Assembly (NCBI GenBank): GCA_016650445.1
Contig: JAENVS010000015.1
Span: 1 to 47,407, forward strand
DNA length: 47,407 bases
Direction: 5' to 3'
From: Frankiaceae bacterium
Lineage (GTDB): Bacteria > Actinomycetota > Actinomycetes > Mycobacteriales > SCTD01
Shown here: one piece after another, positions 31,737-41,836 of the stretch
Layout of the letters: each line of letters starts with the position of its first letter
Numbering within the stretch: the stretch's first letter is position 1
The notes under the pieces: model-generated
Databases searched by the model: none
What the model saw: the letters and a program-made list of their open reading frames with translations, nothing else
What the model was told of the DNA's origin: nothing
Program-made: the position numbers and the translations under genes

Positions 31737-33095
31737 TCAGGCGGGCGGGGGCACGACGGCCCGCCGGGCGCCGGCGAGCGTCTCTGCAGCGTCGTTCGCC
31801 GTCAGGACACCGGCACGCAACGCCGCCGCAACGGCGCGCTTCACAGCCGAGACGTAGATCGCGTGCGTGGGGTAGCGCCGCCGGAGCTCCTGGCCGGTGA
31901 AGGGCTCGGTCCGGCCGTCGAGCTGAACGCAGTCGCCTGTCCGGTTGTACGCCGCCACGGGAACGGCCATCGCGGGGTACCGGATGCCGCCGACGCTGTT
32001 GCCGGCGGGGTCTCGGACCTCCTCACCGCCGACGACCCGGACCCGCGGCTGGGGCGCGGGCGGCCCGGCACCGCCGACCCAGCGGTCGAGCGCGACCAGG
32101 GCGCCGTTGTAGGCCTGCCAGGTCGGGAAGCGGTTCATCAGGCAGTCGCTGGTGCCGAACGGCCCGTTGTCGCCCGCGAGCGGGTTGACCAGGTCGACGC
32201 CGAGGTCGCGCTCCTCGGTGGCGCCGATGTACTCGAAGTCGTTCTTGTTGCCGTGCGCCGAGCCCGCGATCTCCCACTGGCGGTACAGGCGCCCGTCTGG
32301 GCTCACCGACGTCCCGTCGATCTCGTTCTCCGACAGCAGCCGAATGACCGGCCGGTCGACGCGGTGATCGGGCCCGTTCGCGACGGCGACCAGGAACCCG
32401 TCGTACACGCGTTCGTAACGCGGCTGGACGTCGCTGAGGTACTGGTCCAGAGCGAAGCCCGACTGCGAGGCCCCGATAGCCAGGACGCGAGCCGGCCGCG
32501 TGCCGTGCAGGCCGTCGCCGTGCAGCAGCGCCTGGGCGACCTGGGAGTAGATGTCGTACGAGTAGGCGTCACCCGGCAGTGCGACGGTGGCGTAACGGAC
32601 CGGGTCGAACGCCTTCATGCCGGGCATCGAGGCGAGCTGCACGCTCGCGTCGACGTAGGTGTATCGGTCAGCGACGACCTGCCTGCCGATGTTGGACCAC
32701 TCGTTGATGTCGTGCCCGAACGTCACGTTGTTCCAGGTCACCACGACCGTGCCGTTGGCCCGGGTGACGGGCCGGACGACGATGATGCGGGTGGTGTACG
32801 GCAGCGGCGCCAGCGACTCCGTGCCCTCCAGGGACTGCTTGGCCAGCACCGCCGGACCGACGTAGGGCCGGGCGGTGCCGCTGACGAAGTACTCCTCCTG
32901 CACGAACCCGCGCGGCACGGCGAGCAGGCCCATGAAGGGTCGGCCCTTGAGGCCGCCGGTCACCGGTCCGGTCACGTCCGGCCGGGCGACGGGGAGCACG
33001 GGATTCGCCGGAGCCGCCGGAGACTCAGCAGCTCCGGCCGGGTGCAGCGCGGCGACGACCCCCACGAGCGAGAGCACGACGACCAGACGCTTCAT
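31737..33095 (-). CDS. Secreted alpha/beta-hydrolase-domain protein
   Basis: 452 residues with a cleavable signal peptide ([21 protein letters not shown]). The middle holds a nucleophile-elbow-like word, [14 protein letters not shown]. The sequence resembles the alpha/beta hydrolase domain family (ABhydrolase_10), whose members are mostly uncharacterised secreted actinobacterial proteins. [18 protein letters not shown] and [11 protein letters not shown] are other features. Its ATG overlaps the truA stop by four bases (ATGA), so it is translationally coupled to a tRNA-modification gene, which is odd for an exported protein. Confidence 0.8.
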   Translation of the reverse strand: MKRLVVVLSLVGVVAALHPAGAAESPAAPANPVLPVARPDVTGPVTGGLKGRPFMGLLAVPRGFVQEEYFVSGTARPYVGPAVLAKQSLEGTESLAPLPYTTRIIVVRPVTRANGTVVVTWNNVTFGHDINEWSNIGRQVVADRYTYVDASVQLASMPGMKAFDPVRYATVALPGDAYSYDIYSQVAQALLHGDGLHGTRPARVLAIGASQSGFALDQYLSDVQPRYERVYDGFLVAVANGPDHRVDRPVIRLLSENEIDGTSVSPDGRLYRQWEIAGSAHGNKNDFEYIGATEERDLGVDLVNPLAGDNGPFGTSDCLMNRFPTWQAYNGALVALDRWVGGAGPPAPQPRVRVVGGEEVRDPAGNSVGGIRYPAMAVPVAAYNRTGDCVQLDGRTEPFTGQELRRRYPTHAIYVSAVKRAVAAALRAGVLTANDAAETLAGARRAVVPPPA

Positions 33096-33928
33096 GACCC
33101 AGTCTTCGACGTCGCCCCCGCCGCTCCTCCGGTGGCGCTGCGCACATTTCGCGTCACGGCCTGTCGCGCCATCAGGTCCTCGTCCGGCGGGTAAGCGACG
33201 GACTCGAGCACCAGCCCGTGCGACGGCGCGACCACGACATCGGTCGCGCGGGCGCCGCTGCCGAGCAGCGACGCCGGCCAGTCCGGTGGGCGCCGACCCT
33301 CGCCGACCGCGAGCATGGCGCCGACGAGGGACCGCACCATCGAGTGGCAGAAGGCATCCGCTCGGACCGTCATCACCAGCAGTCCGTCGTCGTCGCGCGT
33401 CCAGTCCAGCTCGAGCAGGCCGCGCACCGTGGTCGCGCCTTCCCGGCGACGGCAGTACGCCGCGAAGTCATGCTCACCCAGCATCGCCGGGCAGGCCGCC
33501 CGCATCGCGTCGAGATCGAGCGGGCGTGGGACGACGTAGACCTCGGTACGACGGAGCGGGTCAACGACCTCCGGCCGGTCGGCGACCCGGTAGCGGTAGG
33601 TCCGCGAGACCGCGGAGAAGCGCGCGTCGAACCCGGGCGGCGCCTCCCGGACCCGGCGGATCCGCACGTCGAGCGGCAGCAGTCCGTTGAGCTTGCGGCG
33701 CAGCAGCCGGTCGTCCGCGACGCCGGGAGGGAGGTCGACGTGCGCGACCTGGCCACGGGCGTGCACGCCCGCATCGGTCCGGCCGGCGACCTGCAGCCGG
33801 GGCGCCGCGCCGCGCAGCAGGGTGGCGAGCGCATCCTCGATCGCGCCCTGGACGCTGGGCCGGTCGGCCTGGCGAGCCCAGCCGGCGTAGGCCGTTCCGT
33901 CGTAGGCGATGTCCAGCCGCACCCGCAT
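33092..33928 (-). CDS. truA: tRNA pseudouridine(38-40) synthase TruA
   Basis: 278 residues. The enzyme makes pseudouridine at positions 38-40 of tRNA anticodon stems. The catalytic Asp is in [33 protein letters not shown] and [15 protein letters not shown] are also conserved. The C-terminus has a non-conserved tail of about 25 residues ([19 protein letters not shown]). It follows the alpha operon after the rplQ hairpin, the usual place for truA in actinobacteria. Confidence 0.96.
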   Translation of the reverse strand: MRVRLDIAYDGTAYAGWARQADRPSVQGAIEDALATLLRGAAPRLQVAGRTDAGVHARGQVAHVDLPPGVADDRLLRRKLNGLLPLDVRIRRVREAPPGFDARFSAVSRTYRYRVADRPEVVDPLRRTEVYVVPRPLDLDAMRAACPAMLGEHDFAAYCRRREGATTVRGLLELDWTRDDDGLLVMTVRADAFCHSMVRSLVGAMLAVGEGRRPPDWPASLLGSGARATDVVVAPSHGLVLESVAYPPDEDLMARQAVTRNVRSATGGAAGATSKTGS

Positions 33929-33964
33929 CAGCCCGTCGGGGACAGCGTGAGCGACAGCACGCGA

Positions 33965-33997
33965 GAGCCCGCCCTCCCCAGCGGGAAGAGCGGGCTC
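33965..33997 (-). terminator. Terminator hairpin after rplQ
   Basis: GAGCCCGC and GCGGGCTC form an 8-bp stem around a 17-base loop that can pair further. It lies 18 bases past the rplQ stop and before truA, so it could end the alpha operon or attenuate read-through into truA. Confidence 0.65.
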
Positions 33998-34014
33998 GTC
34001 GGCGTCGGGAGTGC

Positions 34015-34827
34015 TTACTTGTCGCCCTCGTCATCGGGGGAAACGGACGTCGCGTTGCCGGCCGGCGGCTCGGCGTCACCGGCATCCGTGGCGGGGGCAT
34101 CCGTCTCGGCGGCATCCGTGGCGGCGTCGGCCGAGGCCAGCGGCTCGTCCACGATCGGCGTCTCCTCGGCGATCTCAGCCCCGGCAGCCTCCACCGGCGC
34201 GGCGTCAGCCACGTCAGCAGCGGTCTCGCCGGCGTCGGTGGACGCGGTCGCATCGGTGGCCGCCGTCGCGTCGGTGGCGTCGACGCCCTCGGTTGTGGGC
34301 GCCTCGGCCTCGTCCGCAGCGGTCTCCTCGGCGACCACGGCGGCTGCGGTCGGCGACTCGGCCGCGAGGGCCTCGGCCGACTCCCGGGTCGCGCCGGTGG
34401 CGCGCTTCTTGGGAGCCGACGTGGTGCCGCGGGCCCGCTCAGCCTCACCGACGGCCTGCTGGGCCACGGTCAGTGCCTCGACGAGCTCGATGATCGCCAT
34501 GGGCGCGTTGTCGCCCTTGCGCGGGCCGAGCTTCACGATCCGCGTGTAGCCACCGGGGCGGTTGGCGTAGCGCGGGCCGATCTCCTCGAACAGCGTGTGC
34601 ACGACGCTCTTGTCGTTCAGTCGCTTGAGCACCTGGCGACGAGCGTGCAGGTCACCGCGCTTGCCGAACGTGATGAGGTGCTCGGCGTACGGGCGAAGCC
34701 GCTTTGCCTTGCTCTCGGTCGTCGTGATCCGACCGTGCTCGAACAACGCCGTCGCGAGGTTGGCCAGCATCAGCCGCTCGTGCGCCGGGCTGCCGCCCAT
34801 GCGCGGGCCCTTGGCGGGAGTGGGCAT
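34015..34827 (-). CDS. rplQ: 50S ribosomal protein L17 with a long acidic C-terminal tail
   Basis: 270 residues. The first ~120 are ordinary L17 ([66 protein letters not shown]). The remaining ~150 are an Ala-, Asp-, Glu- and Thr-rich stretch ending SPDDEGDK. E. coli L17 is about 127 residues, and actinobacterial tails are usually shorter than this one. GGAGAGAG precedes the ATG. The 95-bp gap to rpoA holds an inverted GGGCCC pair (34870-34907). Confidence 0.95.
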   Translation of the reverse strand: MPTPAKGPRMGGSPAHERLMLANLATALFEHGRITTTESKAKRLRPYAEHLITFGKRGDLHARRQVLKRLNDKSVVHTLFEEIGPRYANRPGGYTRIVKLGPRKGDNAPMAIIELVEALTVAQQAVGEAERARGTTSAPKKRATGATRESAEALAAESPTAAAVVAEETAADEAEAPTTEGVDATDATAATDATASTDAGETAADVADAAPVEAAGAEIAEETPIVDEPLASADAATDAAETDAPATDAGDAEPPAGNATSVSPDDEGDK

Positions 34828-34922
34828 GTCTCTCTCCGATCAGGAGCGGGAGTGCCAGCCTTGGCGACTGGGCCCTCCGTGGGAGCCGACGGCTTGTGCC
34901 GGGGCCCTGAGATATCGAGTTG

Positions 34923-35990
34923 TTAGAGCTGCTCGGTCTCCGCGAACGACTGGCCGTCGTCGTCGGCGTCACCGTCGACAGGGCTGGAGAAGTCAGGCTG
35001 GCCGTACTCGTCGGTGCCGTAGGCGTTGACGACCTGCGTCGGGTCGAACCCGGGCGGGCTGTCCTTGAGCGCGAGGCCCATCTGGTGGAGCTTGACCTTG
35101 ACCTCGTCGATCGACTTCGCGCCGAAGTTGCGGATGTCGAGCAGGTCGGCCTCGGACCGCGAGACGAGCTCGCCGACCGTGTGGATGCCCTCGCGCTTGA
35201 GGCAGTTGTAAGAGCGGACGGTCAGGTCCATCTCCTCGATCGGCAGCGCCAGGTCGGCCGCGAGCGCGGCGTCCGTCGGCGACGGGCCGATGTCGATGCC
35301 CTCCGCCTCTGCGTTGAGCTCCTGCGCCAGGCCGAACAGGCCGACGAGGGTCTTGCCGGCCGACGCGACGGCGTCGCGGGGCGTCATGCCGGGCTTGGTC
35401 TCGACATCGACCACGAGGCGGTCGAAGTCGGTGCGCTGCTCGACACGGGTCGCCTCGACCTTGTAGGTCACCTTCAGCACCGGCGAGTAGATGGAGTCGA
35501 CCGGGATGCGGCCGATCTCCTGACCGGCCTGCTTGTTCTGCACGGCGGAGACGTAGCCGCGGCCACGCTCCACGGTCAGCTCGATCTCGAGCCGGCCCTT
35601 GCCGTTGAGCGTGGCGATGTGCAGGTCAGGGCTGTGGATCTCGACGCCGGCGGGCGGCGCGATGTCGGCCGCCGTGACCGGGCCGGGGCCCTGCTTGCGC
35701 AGGTACATCACGACCGGCTCGTCGCTCTCGGAGGAGACGACGAGCTCCTTGAGGTTCAGGATGAGGTCGGTGACGTCCTCCTTGACGCCCGGCACGGTGG
35801 TGAACTCGTGCAGGACGCCGTCGATGCGGATGCTGGTGACAGCCGCACCGGGGATGGAGGAGAGAAGGGTTCGGCGAAGCGAGTTGCCGAGGGTGTAGCC
35901 GAAACCGGGCTCGAGCGGCTCGAGAACGAACCGCGAGCGGTTCTCGCTGACCGGCTCCTCAGTGAGGGTCGGGCGCTGTGCGATGAGCAC
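34923..35990 (-). CDS. rpoA: RNA polymerase alpha subunit
   Basis: 355 residues from GTG at 35990, with AAGGA seven bases upstream; homology starts at [11 protein letters not shown] although the frame is open further back. The N-terminal assembly domain has [35 protein letters not shown] words and the C-terminal domain has [20 protein letters not shown] and [10 protein letters not shown], which bind UP elements and regulators. The acidic end is [17 protein letters not shown]. Confidence 0.98.
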   Translation of the reverse strand: MLIAQRPTLTEEPVSENRSRFVLEPLEPGFGYTLGNSLRRTLLSSIPGAAVTSIRIDGVLHEFTTVPGVKEDVTDLILNLKELVVSSESDEPVVMYLRKQGPGPVTAADIAPPAGVEIHSPDLHIATLNGKGRLEIELTVERGRGYVSAVQNKQAGQEIGRIPVDSIYSPVLKVTYKVEATRVEQRTDFDRLVVDVETKPGMTPRDAVASAGKTLVGLFGLAQELNAEAEGIDIGPSPTDAALAADLALPIEEMDLTVRSYNCLKREGIHTVGELVSRSEADLLDIRNFGAKSIDEVKVKLHQMGLALKDSPPGFDPTQVVNAYGTDEYGQPDFSSPVDGDADDDGQSFAETEQL

Positions 35991-36073
35991 GTGTTGTCCT
36001 TCCGGGACTGTCCCGCGACGACCGTCATATGACGTCGCGTCCTGCACACGCCGAGACGGATCGGCGTGAAGTG

Positions 36074-36105
36074 CCCGGCCGGGACGTCCGTCTGTCCCGG
36101 CCGGG
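36074..36105 (-). other. 11-bp-stem hairpin between rpsD and rpoA
   Basis: CCCGGCCGGGA and TCCCGGCCGGG pair perfectly around a ten-base loop, 11 bases past the rpsD stop. It may attenuate transcription or set message stability. Alternatively it could take part in S4 autoregulation, known in the E. coli alpha operon but at another site. Confidence 0.7.
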
Positions 36106-36115
36106 ATCGTGCGGG

Positions 36116-36742
36116 TTACTTGCTGTAGAGCTCGACGATCAGCTGCTCCTGGACCGGGGTGTCGATCACCTGACGGGCCGGGAGGTTGTGGATCAGGACG
36201 CGCATCTGGCTGGAGAGGACCTCCATCCAGGCCGGCGAGGGCCGGTCACCGGCGGTCTCGCGGGCGATGATGTACGGCGTCAGCTCGCGGCTCTTCGGCC
36301 GGATCTCGACGATGTCCTGCGGCGTCACGCGGTACGACGGGATGTCGACCTTCTTGCCGTTGACGAGCACGTGGCCGTGGCGCACGGCCTGCCGGGCGTG
36401 GTCGCGGGACGTGGCGAAGCCGGCGCGGTAGACGACGTTGTCGAGGCGCGACTCGAGGATGACGAGGAGGTTCTCACCGGTCTTGCCGGTCCTCTTGTTC
36501 GCCTCCTCGTAGTAGCCGCGGAACTGCTTCTCGAGCACGCCGTAGATGCGCGCGCACTTCTGCTTCTCGCGCTTCTGCAGGAGGTACTCGGAGTCCTTGG
36601 TGCGGCCACGGCCGTGCTCACCCGGGGGGTACGGGCGGATCTCGATCGGGCACTTCGGGGACTCGCACTTGCTGCCCTTGAGGAACAGCTTCATCTTCTC
36701 GCGACGGCAGCGGCGGCAGTCGGCGCCGGTGTAGCGGGCCAT
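36116..36742 (-). CDS. rpsD: 30S ribosomal protein S4 (zinc-binding form)
   Basis: 208 residues. It nucleates small-subunit assembly. Four Cys (9, 12, 26, 31) at the N-terminus (CRRC and CESPKC) make this the zinc-binding C+ form. [20 protein letters not shown] and [15 protein letters not shown] are the S4 RNA-binding domain. Zinc-free paralogues, induced by zinc starvation in some actinobacteria, are not in this window. It sits between rpsK and rpoA, the classical alpha-operon order. Confidence 0.98.
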   Translation of the reverse strand: MARYTGADCRRCRREKMKLFLKGSKCESPKCPIEIRPYPPGEHGRGRTKDSEYLLQKREKQKCARIYGVLEKQFRGYYEEANKRTGKTGENLLVILESRLDNVVYRAGFATSRDHARQAVRHGHVLVNGKKVDIPSYRVTPQDIVEIRPKSRELTPYIIARETAGDRPSPAWMEVLSSQMRVLIHNLPARQVIDTPVQEQLIVELYSK

Positions 36743-36792
36743 TCAGACTCTCCTGCGCTGGTTGTTGGCGGCGGATACCGAGCTCGTGGGCA

Positions 36793-37200
36793 TCACACGC
36801 GCCGCCGCTTCGGGGGGCGGCAGCCGTTGTGCGGCACCGGGGTGACGTCCTGGATCTGCCCGACCTCGAGGCCGGCGGCCTGCAGGGACCGGATCGCGGT
36901 CTCGCGACCGGAGCCGGGGCCCTTGACGAAGACGTCGACCTTCTTCATGCCGTGCTCCTGCGCCTTGCGGGCGCAGTTCTCGGCGGCCATCTGCGCCGCG
37001 AACGGCGTGGACTTGCGCGAGCCCTTGAAGCCGACGTGGCCGGCAGAGGCCCAGCTGATCACGTTGCCCTGGGGGTCGGTGATCGAGACGATCGTGTTGT
37101 TGAACGTGCTCTTGATGTGAGCGTGCCCGTGGGCGACGTTCTTCTTCTCCTTGCGGCGGACCTTCTTGACGCCGGCGCCGGTGCGGGTCTTGGGGGGCAT
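36793..37200 (-). CDS. rpsK: 30S ribosomal protein S11
   Basis: 135 residues. Conserved words include [55 protein letters not shown] and the end [18 protein letters not shown]. Its ATG shares one base with the rpsM stop (TAATG). A gap of 50 bases separates it from rpsD. Confidence 0.98.
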   Translation of the reverse strand: MPPKTRTGAGVKKVRRKEKKNVAHGHAHIKSTFNNTIVSITDPQGNVISWASAGHVGFKGSRKSTPFAAQMAAENCARKAQEHGMKKVDVFVKGPGSGRETAIRSLQAAGLEVGQIQDVTPVPHNGCRPPKRRRV

Positions 37201-37580
37201 TACTTCTTCCCTGCCTTCTTCTTGCCGGCGACGGTCTTCTTCGGGCCCTTGCGGGTGCGCGCGTTGGTGTGCGTGCGCTGCCCGTGCACCGGCAGGCCAC
37301 GGCGGTGGCGGATGCCCTGGTAGCAGCCGATCTCGATCTTGCGGCGGATGTCCTGCGCCACCTCGCGGCGCAGGTCGCCCTCGACCTTGTAGTTGGCGTC
37401 GAGCCAGTCGCGCAGCTTGACGAGGTCCTCGTCAGCCAGGTCCTTCACGCGGACGTCCGGGGAGACCCCGGTCTCGCGCAGCGTCTGCTGCGCGCGGGTA
37501 CGGCCGATGCCGTAGATGTAGGTGAGCGCGATCTCGAGCCGCTTCTCGCGGGGGAGGTCGACGCCGGCAAGACGTGCCAT
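37200..37580 (-). CDS. rpsM: 30S ribosomal protein S13
   Basis: 126 residues. It bridges the subunits at the head of 30[48 protein letters not shown] and [19 protein letters not shown] are conserved, and a Lys-rich tail [13 protein letters not shown] is typical of the family. Confidence 0.98.
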   Translation of the reverse strand: MARLAGVDLPREKRLEIALTYIYGIGRTRAQQTLRETGVSPDVRVKDLADEDLVKLRDWLDANYKVEGDLRREVAQDIRRKIEIGCYQGIRHRRGLPVHGQRTHTNARTRKGPKKTVAGKKKAGKK

Positions 37581-37647
37581 GTGTGGGCTACTACCTTTCG
37601 CTTGCGGAGGTCGTTGCGCGGCACGGTCCCCTCCTGCCCTGGAAGGG

Positions 37648-37686
37648 CCCCGGCCTCCGACCGGGGGTGTCCGCCTCGAAAGGCGG
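37648..37686 (-). other. Two tandem hairpins between rpmJ and rpsM
   Basis: CCCCGG/CCGGGG (37648-37666, seven-base loop) and CCGCCT-CGAA-AGGCGG (37671-37686, GNRA-like stable loop on one strand) stand side by side in a 136-bp gap. They may be a processing or partial termination site within the alpha operon. Confidence 0.6.
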
Positions 37687-37716
37687 GTGTGCGCGCTGGG
37701 TGCGTGGTGCCTGCTG

Positions 37717-37833
37717 TCAGCCCTGCCGCTGCTTGTGGCGAGCGGTCGAGCTGCAGATGACCATCACGCGGCCGTTGCGACGGATGACCCTGCACTTGTC
37801 GCAGATCGGCTTGACGCTGGGCTTGACCTTCAC
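37717..37833 (-). CDS. rpmJ: 50S ribosomal protein L36
   Basis: 38 residues from GTG at 37833. It reads [20 protein letters not shown], then [18 protein letters not shown]. The zinc ligands are Cys11, Cys14, Cys27 and His33. The last pair is spaced C-x5-H, as in E. coli; the mycobacterial form I recall has C-x4-H. AGGA lies nine bases upstream. It sits between infA and rpsM, the usual place. Confidence 0.96.
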   Translation of the reverse strand: MKVKPSVKPICDKCRVIRRNGRVMVICSSTARHKQRQG

Positions 37834-37908
37834 GGAACTCGTTCCTGGCTCATGCGCGGGCATCCCGTGAGGGGTGACCGTGCTCTTCATGGGGCTTGTG
37901 TGGCGGGC

Positions 37909-38130
37909 TTACTTGTAGCGGTAGACGATGCGTCCGCGGGTCAGGTCGTAGGGCGAGAGCTCCACGACGACCCGGTCCTCGGGCAGGATGCGGATGTAGT
38001 GCTGGCGCATCTTGCCGCTGATGTGGGCCAGGACCTTGTGACCGTTCTGCAGCTCCACGCGGAACATCGCGTTGGGGAGCGGCTCGACGACACGGCCCTC
38101 GATCTCGATGGCCCCGTCCTTCTTCGGCAT
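37909..38130 (-). CDS. infA: Translation initiation factor IF-1
   Basis: 73 residues, S1-type OB fold: [53 protein letters not shown] in its middle, and the end RGRIVYRYK. It occupies the A site during initiation. GGAGG lies close to the ATG. It starts the alpha operon, with a good promoter at 38257-38286. Confidence 0.98.
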   Translation of the reverse strand: MPKKDGAIEIEGRVVEPLPNAMFRVELQNGHKVLAHISGKMRQHYIRILPEDRVVVELSPYDLTRGRIVYRYK

Positions 38131-38256
38131 GTCCTCCGCTAACGGTCGCTGAAATGATGGGCGTGATGGTTTGCTGTGTCAGGAACGAGCGGCCGCTCGG
38201 CAGCCCCGGTCGAACGCAGGGCATGCTGGTTGGCCGGAACGCCGTCCGACCTACCG

Positions 38257-38286
38257 AGTCTACGCCTACGCCCGCCTGGGGTCCAA
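38257..38286 (-). promoter_or_regulatory. Probable infA / alpha-operon promoter
   Basis: On the minus strand TTGGAC, an 18-base spacer and TAGACT match the housekeeping sigma pattern of actinobacteria. It implies a leader of about 120 bases before infA. It lies just after the map terminator hairpin. Confidence 0.65.
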
Positions 38287-38291
38287 CCTGC

Positions 38292-38319
38292 GCGGGCGTG
38301 TGAGACCGGCCACACCCGC
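38292..38319 (-). terminator. Hairpin at the end of map
   Basis: GCGGG and GTGTG blocks pair with CACAC and CCCGC around a nine-base loop; the stem starts in the map stop codon. It would end the secY-adk-map transcript ahead of the infA promoter. Confidence 0.55.
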
Positions 38320-39116
38320 TACCCGCGGCCGCCGTCGAGCGCGGTCAGGACCCAGGGACCGTCCGGGGTGACCGCCACGGTGTGCTCCCAGTGCGCCGCC
38401 GGCCGGCCGTCGAGCGTCACGACGGTCCAGCCGTCGTCGAGCTCGGTGACCGCCGGATCACCCAGTGTGACCATGGGTTCAACGGCCAGCACGATCCCGG
38501 GCTCGAGCTCCATCCCCCGGCCCGGTCCCTGCGGGGCGGTGTTGGGCACAGCCGGCGGCTCGTGCATCGAGGTGCCGATCCCGTGGCCGGTGTAGTCATC
38601 CAGCAGGCCGTACCCGTGCGGGCGCACGACCGCCTCGACGGCGGCCCCGATGTCGGAGAGCCGCCCCCCGTCGACCACGGCGCGCAGCCCGGCCCAGAGT
38701 GCCTGCTCGGTCACCTCCGAGAGGGTGAGCAGCGCCGGGTCGCAGTCGCCCACCGGCACCGTGATCGCGGCGTCACCGTGCCAGCCGCCGAGGATCGCGC
38801 CGCAGTCGATCGAGATCAGCTCGCCCTCGTGCAGAACCCGGTCCGCCCGCGGGATCCCGTGGACGACCTCTGCGCCGACCGACGCGCAGATCGAGCCGGT
38901 GAAGCCGTGGTAGCCCAGGAAGGACGGCACCGCGTCCTGCCCGCGGATCGACTCCTCCGCGAGCGCGTCGAGCCGCCCCGTGCTGATGCCCGGCCGGACG
39001 GCCGCCGCAAGCAGCTCCAGCGTCCGGGCGACGATGAGGCCGGCGTCACGCATCCGGGCCACCTGCTCGGGCGTCTTGACCGTGACGCCTCGGGGCCGAC
39101 GCGCGCCGCGCACCAC
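38319..39116 (-). CDS. map: Methionine aminopeptidase, type I
   Basis: 265 residues from GTG at 39116 (a GTG at 39113 is equally possible), with a short basic leader before TVKTPEQVARMRDAGLIVA. It removes initiator Met. Metal ligands are Asp in ISIDCGA, Asp in WHGDAAITV, His in TGHGIGTSMHE, Glu in AVEPMVT and Glu in EHTVAVT. Typical place after adk, but with a membrane protein gene between. Confidence 0.95.
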   Translation of the reverse strand: MVRGARRPRGVTVKTPEQVARMRDAGLIVARTLELLAAAVRPGISTGRLDALAEESIRGQDAVPSFLGYHGFTGSICASVGAEVVHGIPRADRVLHEGELISIDCGAILGGWHGDAAITVPVGDCDPALLTLSEVTEQALWAGLRAVVDGGRLSDIGAAVEAVVRPHGYGLLDDYTGHGIGTSMHEPPAVPNTAPQGPGRGMELEPGIVLAVEPMVTLGDPAVTELDDGWTVVTLDGRPAAHWEHTVAVTPDGPWVLTALDGGRG

Positions 39117-39121
39117 CCGGT

Positions 39122-39613
39122 TCAGGGAGCGGCGGGCGGCGGGGTGTCCGTCGTACCCCGGTCGAAGGAGACGCTCTCACCCGAGTCACGCAGCGCCATG
39201 ACGGCAAAGACCGTCTCGGCGATCGCGGCCAGGAACAGCAGGTAGCCGCCCCACTTGACGCCGTACGAGCCGCCCGGAACGTCGATGTGCGGGTAGGTCA
39301 GCGCGCGCAGGATGACCAGGAAGGTGCCCAGGCCCGCCAGGCCCGCGACGATGACGTGCCAGCCCAGCGGGAGGGTCGGCAGCGTGACCCCGCCGAACAC
39401 GCGGGCGGCGACGACCCCGGCGGCGGCCACGAGCAGCAGCATCCCGAGCGTGGCGTAGCCGTGCCAGGCGTTGAAGCTCGCGCTGAAGTCGGCGCCGGCG
39501 ACCTTGTAGGACAAGCCGTAGTACGGCAGCAGCGAGAACACCAGGGCAGCGGCGCCGGCCGCCATGACCCCGAGGTCGTTGCGCGCCACCTGTCGTCCAG
39601 CGATCTCCGTCAT
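39122..39613 (-). CDS. Four-helix membrane protein of unknown function
   Basis: 163 residues from ATG at 39613, with GGGGG seven bases upstream; a frame open further back is less likely. Four hydrophobic spans are seen (LGVMAAGAAALVFSLLPYYG, YATLGMLLLVAAAGVVAARV, WHVIVAGLAGLGTFLVILRA, GGYLLFLAAIAETVFAVMAL). The soluble ends are short, and the C-terminus is Pro-rich. I do not recognise the family. It lies between adk and map in the secY transcript. A small CCCCAC/GTGGGG hairpin (39665-39685) precedes it. Confidence 0.8.
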   Translation of the reverse strand: MTEIAGRQVARNDLGVMAAGAAALVFSLLPYYGLSYKVAGADFSASFNAWHGYATLGMLLLVAAAGVVAARVFGGVTLPTLPLGWHVIVAGLAGLGTFLVILRALTYPHIDVPGGSYGVKWGGYLLFLAAIAETVFAVMALRDSGESVSFDRGTTDTPPPAAP

Positions 39614-39706
39614 GACGTTCCCCCTGCGCCCAGTCGGCCCCGCGGCCGTCGCCGGCAGTCTGGACCCCACCAGCCCCGCGTGGGGGGATTTGGGCCGAAC
39701 CGCCCG

Positions 39707-40372
39707 TCAGCGCTCGGCTGCGGAGTAGGGGCGCAGCGCGTCGATCGCCCGGAGGGTGACGTCGTCGACCGGTCCGGTCGCGTCGATCCCGACCAGGACG
39801 CCCCGGCCGGCGTAGTAGGCGATGAGCGGGGCGGTCTGCTCGTCGTAGACCTCGAGGCGGTTCTCGATCGTGGCGGGCTTGTCGTCGTCGCGCTGGAACA
39901 GCTCGCCACCGTCGAGGTCGCAGATGCCGTCCTGCTGCGGCGGGTCGAAGTCGACGTGCCAGATGTGGTTGCAGGTGCGGCACGTCCGCCGACCGGACAG
40001 CCGCCGGACGACCTCCTCGTTGTCGACCACGAGCTCGAGGACGACATCGAGCTTGCTGTCGGCCGACTCGCGCAGGATGTCGTCAAGCGTCTCAGCCTGC
40101 GGCACGGTCCGGGGGAAGCCGTCGAGCAGGAAGCCGCCGACGGCATCCTTCTCGAGCAGCCGGTTGCGGACCATGTCGATGGTCACCTCGTCCGGGACCA
40201 GGTCACCACGGTCCATGTACTCCTTGGCCTCCAGCCCGAGCGGGGTGCCCTCGCTGACGTTCGCCCGGAAGATGTCACCCGTGCTGATCTTCGGGACGCC
40301 GACGTGCTCGGCGATGAACTGGGCCTGCGTCCCCTTGCCCGCTCCGGGTGGCCCGACCAGGACGAGCCTCAC
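39707..40372 (-). CDS. adk: Adenylate kinase (zinc-LID form)
   Basis: 221 residues from GTG at 40372, sharing one base with the secY stop (TAGTG). The P-loop is GPPGAGKGT, and LLDGFPRT and RRLSGRRTC follow. The LID domain has the structural zinc set Cys131, Cys134, Cys151, Asp154 (CRTC and CDLD), the same spacing as in Bacillus adenylate kinase. It equilibrates ATP, AMP and ADP. secY-adk-map linkage is standard. Confidence 0.97.
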   Translation of the reverse strand: MRLVLVGPPGAGKGTQAQFIAEHVGVPKISTGDIFRANVSEGTPLGLEAKEYMDRGDLVPDEVTIDMVRNRLLEKDAVGGFLLDGFPRTVPQAETLDDILRESADSKLDVVLELVVDNEEVVRRLSGRRTCRTCNHIWHVDFDPPQQDGICDLDGGELFQRDDDKPATIENRLEVYDEQTAPLIAYYAGRGVLVGIDATGPVDDVTLRAIDALRPYSAAER

Positions 40373-41667
40373 TACCGAAGGAAGCCTTCGTAGTTGCGCA
40401 GCATCAGCTGGCTCTCGACCTGCTTCACCGTCTCGAGGCCGACGCCGACGATGATGAGGATGGCGGTGCCGCCGAAAGGCATCTGGTTGTTGCTGCTCGT
40501 CACGCTGAACAGCAGATAGGGCAGCACGGCGACCAGGCCGAGGTAGGTCGCCCCGAACGTCGTGATCCTGGACAGGATGTAGTCGAGGTACTCCGCGGTG
40601 GCACGCCCTGGACGGATACCGGGCACGAAGCCGCCGTACTTCTTCATGTTGTCACTGACCTCGACCGGGTTGAACGTGATCGCGACGTAGAAGTACGTGA
40701 AGAACACGATCAGGCCGAAGTACAGCAGCAGGTAGAGCGGGTGGTCGCCGGTCGCGAGGTAGCGGTTGACGAACTTGCTGAACCCCTGGTTGCTGGACCA
40801 CACGTTGGCCATCAGCTGCGGCAGGTAGAGCAGCGATGACGCGAAGATCACCGGGATGACACCGGCTTGGTTGACCTTGAGCGGGATGTACGTCGACGTA
40901 CCGCCGTACATCCGCCGGCCGATCATCCGCTTGGCGTACTGCACGGGGATGCGCCGCTGAGCCTGCTCGACGAAGACGACCAGCGTGATGACCACCATCG
41001 CCAGCAGCGCGATCGCGGTCAGCACGAACAGGCCGTTCTGCTGGCCGCCCAACCGGTAGGCCTGCGCGGGGATCGACGAGATGATGGACGTGAAGATCAG
41101 GACGGACATGCCGTTGCCGACGCCGCGGTCGGTGATCAGCTCACCGAGCCACATGATCACGGCGGTGCCGGCCGTCAGCGTCAGGACCAGCACCAGGATC
41201 CGGAACAGCGAGTCGTCAGGGATGAGCTTGGCCGTGCAGTTCGGGAACAACCTCCCTGACCTGGCCAGGGCGACGATGCCGGTCGACTGCAGCACGGCCA
41301 GGGCGACCGTCAGGTAGCGGGTGTACTGGGTGAGCTTGGCCTGGCCGGACTGACCCTCCTGCTTGAGCGTCTCCAGGCGCGGGATGACGACGACGAGCAG
41401 CTGCACGATGATCGAGCTGGTGATGTACGGCATGATCCCGAGCGCGAACACGCTCAGCTGCAGGAGCGCGCCGCCGCTGAACAGGTTGACCAGGCCGTAG
41501 AGCGAGTCGCCCTCGACCTGGTCGAGGCAGCTCTGGATCGCGACGTACGAGACGCCCGGCCCCGGCACGACCGACCCGAGCCGGTAGACGCCGATGATGG
41601 CCAGGGTGAACAGAAGCTTCCTGCGAAGGTCGGGTGTCTTGAAGGCCCGGCCGAAGGCGGTGAGCAA
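40372..41667 (-). CDS. secY: Protein translocase subunit SecY
   Basis: 431 residues, ten membrane helices. The pore of the Sec system. The start codon is TTG at 41667, with AGGAGGAG just upstream; the protein begins [17 protein letters not shown], typical of actinobacterial SecY. Conserved words are [42 protein letters not shown] and [18 protein letters not shown] [17 protein letters not shown]. It begins a transcript with a leader of about 240 bases after rplO. Confidence 0.97.
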   Translation of the reverse strand: MLTAFGRAFKTPDLRRKLLFTLAIIGVYRLGSVVPGPGVSYVAIQSCLDQVEGDSLYGLVNLFSGGALLQLSVFALGIMPYITSSIIVQLLVVVIPRLETLKQEGQSGQAKLTQYTRYLTVALAVLQSTGIVALARSGRLFPNCTAKLIPDDSLFRILVLVLTLTAGTAVIMWLGELITDRGVGNGMSVLIFTSIISSIPAQAYRLGGQQNGLFVLTAIALLAMVVITLVVFVEQAQRRIPVQYAKRMIGRRMYGGTSTYIPLKVNQAGVIPVIFASSLLYLPQLMANVWSSNQGFSKFVNRYLATGDHPLYLLLYFGLIVFFTYFYVAITFNPVEVSDNMKKYGGFVPGIRPGRATAEYLDYILSRITTFGATYLGLVAVLPYLLFSVTSSNNQMPFGGTAILIIVGVGLETVKQVESQLMLRNYEGFLR

Positions 41668-41807
41668 AGCTCCTCCTGGCGTCCGGCCCGGTTTCCCGGG
41701 TCGGTTCTGTTGGCGCTCGGAGTACCGAGGGTCAGTGGGATAGGGGCACGGCTGCGGGACAGCGTGAGAAGGGCGGCCCGCGTGGACAGCGTTCCATCAG
41801 GTCCCCG

Positions 41808-41836
41808 CGGGACTCTAACAGCCCTAACGGGGGGGT
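41808..41836 (-). promoter_or_regulatory. Possible secY promoter
   Basis: On the minus strand GGGAAC, 17 bases and TAGAGT stand about 150 bases ahead of secY, just downstream of the rplO terminator. The -35 is closer to an extracytoplasmic-function sigma element than to TTGACA, so confidence is low. Confidence 0.3.
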
